Assembly: GCA_030648225.1 (NCBI GenBank) | Contig: JAUSIA010000283.1 | Span: forward strand, 1-10,379 | Length of the DNA: 10,379 bases | Source: Ignavibacteria bacterium | GTDB taxonomy: Bacteria; Bacteroidota; Ignavibacteria; Ignavibacteriales; Ignavibacteriaceae | Reading direction: 5' to 3' | Notes under the pieces: generated by a model | Told to the model about the DNA's origin: nothing | Database searches by the model: none | The model's input: the letters and a program-made list of their open reading frames with translations, nothing else | Shown: positions 5,474 to 10,379 of the stretch, piece after piece | How positions within the stretch are numbered: the first letter of the stretch is position 1 | How the letters are laid out: each line of letters starts with the position of its first letter | Made by a program: the position numbers and the translations under genes

Positions 5474-7921
5474 ATGAATTTAACCGGGAAACTCCCCAAA
5501 TCATTTTTTATAAAAACTATTCTTCTTCTTGCAGTATTTTTTTTCTTATTGATTTTTTCCGGGGCTTCAGATTCTTTTAATAAAACTACCCAAAATTTTC
5601 TTACAAACCTTGGTGTTGAATCTGTACCGGATACAAATATCATTATTATTCATATAAATGAAAATGATATTTCAGCAGTTGGTCCCTGGCCTATAAAAAG
5701 AAGCTATTATGCTCTCCTTATAAACAGCTTAAAAGATTTTGAAGTAAAAATTATAGGCATTGAGGTTTTCCTAAGCGCAAGATTTGTTACACAAGCAGTT
5801 TATGATAATCTTTTAACTAAAGTAATTGAGCAAGCGGATAACATTGTTCTTGGTTCCACAGCAGGAAGCATAAATAATAATAACGGAACTTACTCTACAG
5901 ATTCATTAAGTTATCCAACTCCCAAACTTTTAAATGATAAAATTAAAACAGGTCATCTTAACTTTCTTGATGAAACCGGAATAAAAATTCCACTTAAAAT
6001 TAAAACCTTGACCGAAACCGAAAAAGCTTTTTCACTTGTAATAGCAGGCAATAAACCAAGTGAAAATGAAATCAACCTGAATCTTTATTCATCCTGGCTA
6101 AAATTCAGAAATTATTCCTTACTTGAATATTTCGATCTCCTTCAGAATAATAAAGACTCACTTTTCTTCCTGAAAAATAAAATTATAATTATAGGTATAA
6201 GTGATCCTCAGCTTTCCGAATCAATTTCATCTGCTTTTGATGAGCAGGTTCCGGGTGTTGCATTGCATGCATTTGCTGTTGATAATATCCTGAATGATCG
6301 CTGGTTTTGTAATAATCATTATTCATTCTCTGCAATAGTTTTTTTACTTTTTCTTATTACCCTTTCTTTCTTTACACAAAAAAGACCTGTTGAAAAAATT
6401 ATTGCAATTTATATCTCTCTTTTAATTCTGTTTCTGCTTATATCATTTATTTATTTAAAAGTCTTTTATATAAAACTTGCATATGCAAATTTCATTATTC
6501 CTTTGCTTTTCCTTTTTATTACAGAGTTAATTTTTTATACAAGAGAAAGACAGGAAATATTATTAGGAACAATTGCAGAAACGCAGGCTTTAAAATCCGT
6601 GCTTAAGAATAAAGAGAGCCATTTAGAAAAGCTTCAGAAAGAGCTTGATGTTACAGAAACCGGTTCGGAAAAGCTTGTTGAGAAAATCAAGAGCCTGAAA
6701 GATGATATCAGCAGGATGAAGAAAAGTGAAGAAGACCAGACTGCAGTTGAGATTGACTCTGAAAGCAAAAAGGAAAACTTTTTTGGGATTGTATACAGAT
6801 CGAAAGCAATGGCTAACATTGTTGATCTGATTAAAATAACTGCACCGGAAGATGCAAATATCTTAATCCTTGGTGAAAGTGGAACAGGTAAGGAGCTTGC
6901 TGCGAAGGCAATTCATTCTTTAAGTAAACGAAAAGATAAAAATTTTATTGCTGTTAACTGCGGTGCTCTTTCAGATAATCTGCTTGAGAGTGAATTATTC
7001 GGACATGTTAAAGGTGCTTTTACAGGAGCAGTTGCAGATAAAGTGGGAAGATTTGAAGCTGCAGATAATGGAGCAATCTTTCTCGATGAAATTGCTGAGA
7101 CTTCAGAAAACTTCCAGGTAAAGCTTTTAAGAATTCTTCAGTCAGGTGAATTTGAAAAGGTTGGTTCTTCCAAAACTCAGCGTGTAAATGTAAGAATAGT
7201 TGCTGCGACAAATAAAAAGCTTGAAGAAGCTGTTAATGAAAAAAAATTCCGTGAAGATCTTTATTACAGGCTTAATGTTATTAAGATAGAACTTCCTCCC
7301 TTAAGAAACAGGAAAGAAGATGTAGAAGTTCTGGCAGAACATTTTGTAAAGAACGAATCTCCTGATCTCAAAATTTCTATATCAGTATTAAAAACATTAA
7401 GAGAATATAATTGGAAGGGAAATGTGCGAGAGCTTGAAGCTGTTATTAGGCGCGCATCTATTTTTGCAAAATCATCCGGAAGAAAACTTCTTCAGCTCTC
7501 AGATTTACCAAAGGAACTTGTAAAAGATACATCAATAGATTTTGAAGACCTCGTCTTTGAATCTTTAAGAAATAAAAAATTCTCCTATTCATCTGTAACT
7601 GAGACTGCAAAGGAGCTGGGTAAAGTAAACAGAACACTCGTTGCGGAAAATTTCAGAGGGGTGGCTCTTAAAACCCTTGTTGAAAATAATTATGATGTTA
7701 ATCTTTCAATCAGGGAAATTTCGGATACCGATGAACCTGAAGTAAATGAGAGAGTAAAAAATAAAGTTGAAACTTTTCTCCAAAACATTGAGAATGATGT
7801 TAAAAATCTTTCAGGAAATGATTTAGAAACCGTAAAATCAAATCTGAGCTCAAAATATAAAAACCTTCCCCAACGGTTTCATATTTATCTTGATGAAGTA
7901 ATAAAGCATTTTCTTCGGTAA
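5474..7921 (+). CDS. Membrane-bound CHASE2-sensor sigma-54 transcriptional activator
   Basis: An 815-residue enhancer-binding-type activator with an unusual layout. A first membrane helix (about 12-30) leads into a periplasmic CHASE2 domain (about 35-278), recognised by I-I-I-I-H-I-N-E-N-D at 56-65, G-P-W-P-I-K-R at 70-76 and the late blocks K-I-I-I-I-G 236-241 and V-P-G-V-A-L-H-A 259-266. Three helices follow (about 284-301, 308-328, 333-354), then a coiled coil (about 367-420). The AAA+ domain (about 435-665) carries Walker A GESGTGKE 467-474, the sigma-54 contact loop GAFTGA 514-519, Walker B GAIFLDE 533-539, arginines in F-R-E-D-L-Y-Y-R 592-599, and G-N-V-R-E-L-E 649-655. There is no receiver domain, and the C-terminus (about 685-815) is not a standard Fis HTH. 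The ATP machinery is intact, so it should remodel RpoN polymerase in response to an external signal; ligand and targets are unknown. Confidence 0.93.
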   Translation: MNLTGKLPKSFFIKTILLLAVFFFLLIFSGASDSFNKTTQNFLTNLGVESVPDTNIIIIHINENDISAVGPWPIKRSYYALLINSLKDFEVKIIGIEVFLSARFVTQAVYDNLLTKVIEQADNIVLGSTAGSINNNNGTYSTDSLSYPTPKLLNDKIKTGHLNFLDETGIKIPLKIKTLTETEKAFSLVIAGNKPSENEINLNLYSSWLKFRNYSLLEYFDLLQNNKDSLFFLKNKIIIIGISDPQLSESISSAFDEQVPGVALHAFAVDNILNDRWFCNNHYSFSAIVFLLFLITLSFFTQKRPVEKIIAIYISLLILFLLISFIYLKVFYIKLAYANFIIPLLFLFITELIFYTRERQEILLGTIAETQALKSVLKNKESHLEKLQKELDVTETGSEKLVEKIKSLKDDISRMKKSEEDQTAVEIDSESKKENFFGIVYRSKAMANIVDLIKITAPEDANILILGESGTGKELAAKAIHSLSKRKDKNFIAVNCGALSDNLLESELFGHVKGAFTGAVADKVGRFEAADNGAIFLDEIAETSENFQVKLLRILQSGEFEKVGSSKTQRVNVRIVAATNKKLEEAVNEKKFREDLYYRLNVIKIELPPLRNRKEDVEVLAEHFVKNESPDLKISISVLKTLREYNWKGNVRELEAVIRRASIFAKSSGRKLLQLSDLPKELVKDTSIDFEDLVFESLRNKKFSYSSVTETAKELGKVNRTLVAENFRGVALKTLVENNYDVNLSIREISDTDEPEVNERVKNKVETFLQNIENDVKNLSGNDLETVKSNLSSKYKNLPQRFHIYLDEVIKHFLR

Positions 7922-7925
7922 CCTT

Positions 7926-8100
7926 TTTATATAACCAAACTATCTAAGAATTGTTCGCTTTAAAAACCGTTAAAACGGTTCATCATTCTTTCTTTTGTTC
8001 TTATTAACCCACGACTTAAGTCGTGGGTTAGTAAATAAACATCTGTACTTTTAACCGTTTTAATGGTTTACAAGTGATCGTTCAACTTGAGTTATATAAA
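7926..8100. repeat. Concentric nested inverted-repeat element 1 (MITE/BIME-like)
   Basis: Three layers share nearly one centre (about 8013-8018). Outer arms TTTATATAAC (7926-7935) and GTTATATAAA (8091-8100) are exact inverted copies. The middle layer is AACCGTTAAAACGGTT (7965-7980), facing AACCGTTTTAATGGTT (8053-8068), 15 of 16 bases complementary in inverted orientation; each is also a dyad. The core is the perfect palindrome at 8005-8030. The element starts 5 bases after the activator stop codon. This architecture suits a non-autonomous mobile element or a pair of REP units, and its transcript would fold strongly, so it may also end the activator message. Confidence 0.75.
8005..8030. repeat. 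Perfect 26-bp palindrome (CCCACGAC core)
   Basis: TAACCCACGACTT (8005-8017) is followed at once by its exact reverse complement (8018-8030), giving 13 bp per arm with no loop. Pairing continues outward through one G-U to bases 8001 and 8034. The core CCACGA recurs at 8278-8283, 8332-8337 and 8388-8393, which ties this palindrome to the neighbouring element. Confidence 0.85.
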
Positions 8101-8272
8101 TTATCGTCATAATATTTAGCAAGTTGTCCGTTCATCATAACTATGTATAGAAACAGTTTTTATTTTGTATACATTTGTAAGCAGAAAAAAGTTATAGTTC
8201 TTTGCACTTAATGATATTAGTAACTTGAAGTTTTCCAATTTCCCCGACATTTAAAGTTTGTGTGAAAATCTA

Positions 8273-8412
8273 AATAGCCACGACTTTTAAGTGGTGAATA
8301 ATATAAACCCAGAAGTAAACAGGGCTTTAGCCCACGATTTTATTATTTAATCTGTGGCTAAAGCCAATACTTGTTGGTTTTGCTATTCCACGACCTAAAG
8401 GTCGTGGCTATT
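8273..8412. repeat. Concentric nested inverted-repeat element 2 (MITE/BIME-like)
   Basis: Outer arms AATAGCCACGAC (8273-8284) and GTCGTGGCTATT (8401-8412) are exact 12-bp inverted copies. Inner arms GGCTTTAGCC (8323-8332) and GGCTAAAGCC (8356-8365) are exact 10-bp inverted copies, with GATT/AATC pairing further inside (8336-8339 and 8349-8352). Both layers centre on about 8343-8344. Each outer arm also forms its own hairpin: a decayed one on the left (8278-8296) and a perfect one on the right (8388-8407). The right side looks intact and the left side mutated. Confidence 0.75.
8388..8407. repeat. Perfect hairpin CCACGACCT-AA-AGGTCGTGG
   Basis: Nine base pairs (8388-8396 with 8399-8407) and a 2-base loop. 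It is the right-hand unit of the nested element at 8273-8412 and shares the CCACGAC core with the 26-bp palindrome at 8005-8030. Confidence 0.8.
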
Positions 8413-8422
8413 CAAAATAAAA

Positions 8423-8465
8423 TATTGGATAATGTCAGTTAATAACTGGTATAACTATTGGATAA
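8423..8465 (+). promoter_or_regulatory. Direct repeat TATTGGATAA upstream of the outer-membrane protein gene
   Basis: TATTGGATAA occurs at 8423-8432 and 8456-8465, exactly 33 bases apart (about three DNA turns), 43 bases before the ATG at 8508. The TTG inside the second copy (8458-8460) lies 20 bases before TAGTTTAA (8481-8488), a partial match to TAnnTTTG. A regulator could bind both copies on one face of the helix. Chance recurrence in AT-rich DNA is possible. Confidence 0.3.
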
Positions 8466-8507
8466 GTTAAAAGAACAAAATAGTTTAACATCAAAAAGGG
8501 CGAAATA

Positions 8508-9431
8508 ATGTTTATAAAAAAATTGCTTTTATTTGTTACAGCTTTTACATTTATATTAAGCAGCACTCTCTTCTCGCAGGAGAAAGAAAAGGGGAAAGAT
8601 GAGAAAAGTGATTCCGCTGAGACAGAAGAAGATGGATGGGATAAAGATGAATGGGATGATTTTAAATTTGATTTCGATTTGTTCGATAGTTACAGGTCGC
8701 CTTCGGTTTCTTTAACCTACGGATTCTCTTCAATTAGTCTTCAGAATTTTTCAGGCTCATTTGCAAATCCGAATATCCCTGAAATAAAACTCGGCTACAC
8801 GACCGAAAAACCAACATGGAATGAAGAAGCTATTCTTAAATACAAATACAATTATCTCTTCTTAAGCAATGTAACTACGGATATTTCAGACACACAGGGT
8901 GAGGATGAAATTGAATCGAACCTGTGGAGATTTGGTTTTGGATGGGCAAACGGATATGGATATGATCTCGGCTCAGCCGCAATCATTCCTTACAATTCAT
9001 ATTCATTAGCCTGGTCAAGATTAGATGTTAAAAACTTTCCTGCTAATGAACAGGATAGAAATAAACTTGCACTTTATGATGATGCTTTCAAATTCGGAAC
9101 AGGTTCAGAAGTTGGATTGAGAATAAAAGTAATCCGCCAGGTTACGCTTGAAGCTGGTTATGAAAGATCCGTAATCTTTGAAAGACATTTATTCTGGAAA
9201 TGGGCGGGAAGTGCTTTAATTGAAGGTGCCGGGCAGTGGGCTTTGGATTCATTTATTGAAAAAATAATGGATTCATCTCCTTATGCCGCACCGGTTGTTG
9301 GATTTGTGCTTAAGAGTGCACTCTCTTACGGAGTTTATGAATTAAGGCAGGATAAAATGAACTGGCCATTTAAAAGTGCTGCACCACTTGCTTATGATCA
9401 GTTTAAGTTTGGTTTGACGGTTACTTTTTAA
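8508..9431 (+). CDS. Exported, probably outer-membrane beta-barrel protein of unknown function
   Basis: A 307-residue protein that I do not recognise as a named family. Residues 1-23 form a clear signal peptide (K4-K5, hydrophobic core, then S-T-L-F-S-Q). A very acidic segment follows (about 25-62), rich in E and D with W44 and W49 and alternating D-F repeats. From about 65 onward, alternating hydrophobic and polar stretches with many aromatic residues (S-V-S-L-T-Y-G-F; W-R-F-G-F-G-W; V-T-L-E-A-G-Y) suggest beta strands. The chain ends F-G-L-T-V-T-F, a terminal phenylalanine typical of BamA-recognised barrels. Residues about 235-275 look helical instead, which could be a plug or an in-plane segment. 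AAAGGG lies before the ATG as a weak ribosome site. It is a single gene, convergent with the metallophosphoesterase. Barrel assignment is inference. Confidence 0.7.
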   Translation: MFIKKLLLFVTAFTFILSSTLFSQEKEKGKDEKSDSAETEEDGWDKDEWDDFKFDFDLFDSYRSPSVSLTYGFSSISLQNFSGSFANPNIPEIKLGYTTEKPTWNEEAILKYKYNYLFLSNVTTDISDTQGEDEIESNLWRFGFGWANGYGYDLGSAAIIPYNSYSLAWSRLDVKNFPANEQDRNKLALYDDAFKFGTGSEVGLRIKVIRQVTLEAGYERSVIFERHLFWKWAGSALIEGAGQWALDSFIEKIMDSSPYAAPVVGFVLKSALSYGVYELRQDKMNWPFKSAAPLAYDQFKFGLTVTF

Positions 9432-9463
9432 ATTCTTACGCGTGCAAAATATTTTAATTACAA

Positions 9464-9626
9464 GTGAGGCTAACTTTGGAAGTGATTGTCCCAAAATTAA
9501 CGCTGTCATTTCGACCAAAGGATCCCGACTCGTCGGGATTGAATTCCCAAAAGATTTCTCACTCGAAGACTCGTTCGAAATGACAAATACTACTTTTGGG
9601 ACAGCCTCTTTGGAAGTGAGGCTCAC
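9464..9626. repeat. Nested inverted-repeat element between convergent genes (MITE-like, possible terminator)
   Basis: Imperfect 33-bp terminal arms (9464-9496 and 9594-9626) end inward with exact TGTCCCAAAA (9487-9496) / TTTTGGGACA (9594-9603). Inside lie exact 11-bp arms TGTCATTTCGA (9504-9514) / TCGAAATGACA (9575-9585), and an off-centre hairpin ATCCCGAC-TC-GTCGGGAT (9522-9539). The first layers share a centre at about 9545. Direct repeats CTTTGGAAGTGA (9474-9485 and 9608-9619) and AAGTGAGGCT (9462-9471 and 9614-9623) flank the inner part and may mark a target duplication. It fills the 211-base gap between the stops of the barrel gene and the metallophosphoesterase. GAGGCTGTCCCAAAA-type ends resemble some insertion-sequence termini, but no transposase is present. 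Confidence 0.75.
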
Positions 9627-9642
9627 GTTTAATTGATTACTT

Positions 9643-10379
9643 TTATTTTTCCACAAACCTAATCTTTATACTAACAATTTCAGAATCGCTTCCAAGTCTC
9701 ACAGGAGGTCCCCAGGTTCCAACTCCACAGGTAACAAAAAATTGCGTCTTTTCTTTCTTTAAATATCCCCAGCTCACTTCATAAATAATGTTAGTGATAA
9801 GATTAAGCGGAAAAATCTGACCATGATGGGTGTGAGCAGAAAGCTGCAGTTCTATTTCTTCATTTGTAATCTCTTCAAGATTTAATGGAGTATGATCAAC
9901 AATTATTACCGGGTAATTTCTGTCTACTTGCGCGAGAATTTCTTTCAGAGATTTTCTTTCATTATCCGTAAAGTTAGGCTTGCTTCTGTCTTCTCTTCCC
10001 AGAACATAAAAGCTGTTTGCCACAAGCATTGCAGAATCTCTCAGCACATTCAGATTAAGTTCGTTCAGATATTTATCAGCTTCCTCGACACCTATTATAA
10101 ACTCGTGGTTCCCATTAGAAACAAACACACCATATTTTGATTTTATGTCAGAAAGAGATTTAGCGATATTTCTCCGCTTCAACATAGAAACATTATCATC
10201 AAGAATATCTCCCGGCATAAAAACAATATCAGCATTAAGAGTATTTATTTTTTCAACGATTGATTTACAAAGTCCACCGTTGTTTACGGGAGTTAAATGG
10301 AAATCGGCAATGAGAACAACATTAAGTTCATCCAGTTTTGATGCTTTCTTTGGAATTTCTATTTCAACATAATTTATTT
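9643..10379 (-). CDS. Calcineurin-like metallophosphoesterase, YkuE/YaeI type (5' end outside window)
   Basis: 244 codons are visible, with the frame open to the window edge. An internal ATG at 10218 is not the true start, because the first metal motif lies upstream of it. In visible numbering: D25-x-H27 (A-D-F-H-L), G56-D57 (M-P-G-D-I-L-D-D), G89-N90-H91-E92, H161 (V-D-H-T-P), and S-A-H-T-H-H-G-Q 180-187. These are the five metal-binding blocks of the dinuclear metallophosphoesterases, and the downstream G-V-G-T-W-G-P-P-V-R and S-E-I-V-S-I match the YkuE/YaeI branch. The usual S-G-H-T-H has alanine in place of glycine here (A181). Such proteins are often membrane-anchored at the missing N-terminus. 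Substrate is uncertain; UDP-diacylglucosamine-type or phosphodiester hydrolysis is known for relatives. It converges on the barrel gene across the nested repeat. Confidence 0.92.
   Translation of the reverse strand, partial: INYVEIEIPKKASKLDELNVVLIADFHLTPVNNGGLCKSIVEKINTLNADIVFMPGDILDDNVSMLKRRNIAKSLSDIKSKYGVFVSNGNHEFIIGVEEADKYLNELNLNVLRDSAMLVANSFYVLGREDRSKPNFTDNERKSLKEILAQVDRNYPVIIVDHTPLNLEEITNEEIELQLSAHTHHGQIFPLNLITNIIYEVSWGYLKKEKTQFFVTCGVGTWGPPVRLGSDSEIVSIKIRFVEK

Larger units (their letters stand above)
7922..8507. other. Gene-free region built from nested palindromes
   Basis: These 586 bases hold no supportable coding frame. Two palindromic islands (7926-8100 and 8273-8412, listed separately) make up more than half of it. 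The stretch 8101-8272 between them is plain AT-rich sequence in which I see nothing. The last 90 bases contain a 10-bp direct repeat and should include the promoter of the outer-membrane protein gene. Confidence 0.7.

Noticed and set aside
7922..8507. CRISPR array or tandem repeats in the gene-free gap
   Set aside because: The repeated units are inverted and palindromic, not evenly spaced direct repeats with unique spacers, and no cas gene is present.
9442..9636. 64-codon rightward frame after the barrel gene
   Set aside because: It runs straight through the nested inverted repeat, so its sequence is explained by the repeat arms; no ribosome site precedes it.
9342..9656. 104-codon leftward frame overlapping the barrel gene and the nested repeat
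   Set aside because: It covers the end of one real gene, the whole repeat and the stop of another; there is no family resemblance and no start context.

Overview
The window is AT-rich DNA with short intergenic gaps and bacterial operons. The proteins look most like the Bacteroidota/Chlorobiota/Ignavibacteriota group, and I lean towards Ignavibacteriota-type. Support comes from the DUF3109 and DUF5522 cysteine proteins, an HslV with a short propeptide before its catalytic Thr-Thr, few Shine-Dalgarno sites, one clear TAnnTTTG-type promoter, and a CHASE2-fused sigma-54 activator. The assignment rests on family resemblance only; no search was run.

Layout, left to right. Bases 1-30 hold the first ten codons of a leftward gene with a strong ribosome binding site. 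Then come three rightward genes that overlap each other: a DUF3109 cysteine-cluster protein, rpoN (sigma-54), and an integral-membrane methyltransferase-like protein of the ICMT/NnrU/MddA type. After a hairpin repeat lie hslV and hslU, the two subunits of the HslUV (ClpQY) protease. A small leftward DUF5522 gene (CCGSGCRHCPY tail) converges on hslU. It is divergent from a large rightward gene for a membrane-anchored sigma-54 activator: CHASE2 sensor, three transmembrane helices, coiled coil, AAA+ domain with GAFTGA, and a C-terminal region that is not a standard Fis HTH. A 586-base gene-free gap made of nested palindromes follows, then an exported beta-barrel-like protein of unknown function. 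Another nested palindrome comes next, and finally a leftward metallophosphoesterase that runs off the right edge.

How the genes may work together. RpoN and the activator are the two halves of sigma-54 transcription. The activator senses through a periplasmic CHASE2 domain rather than a phosphorylated receiver, so it looks like a one-component, membrane-bound switch. I found no convincing -24/-12 promoter in any gap here, so its targets are probably elsewhere. HslUV is a housekeeping protein-quality unit.

The most unusual non-coding feature is the density of palindromic elements. There are six loci, all intergenic. Three of them (7926-8100, 8273-8412, 9464-9626) consist of concentric inverted repeats. 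Two loci share TGTCATT/AATGACA ends and both sit where genes converge. They look like REP/MITE-type non-autonomous elements.
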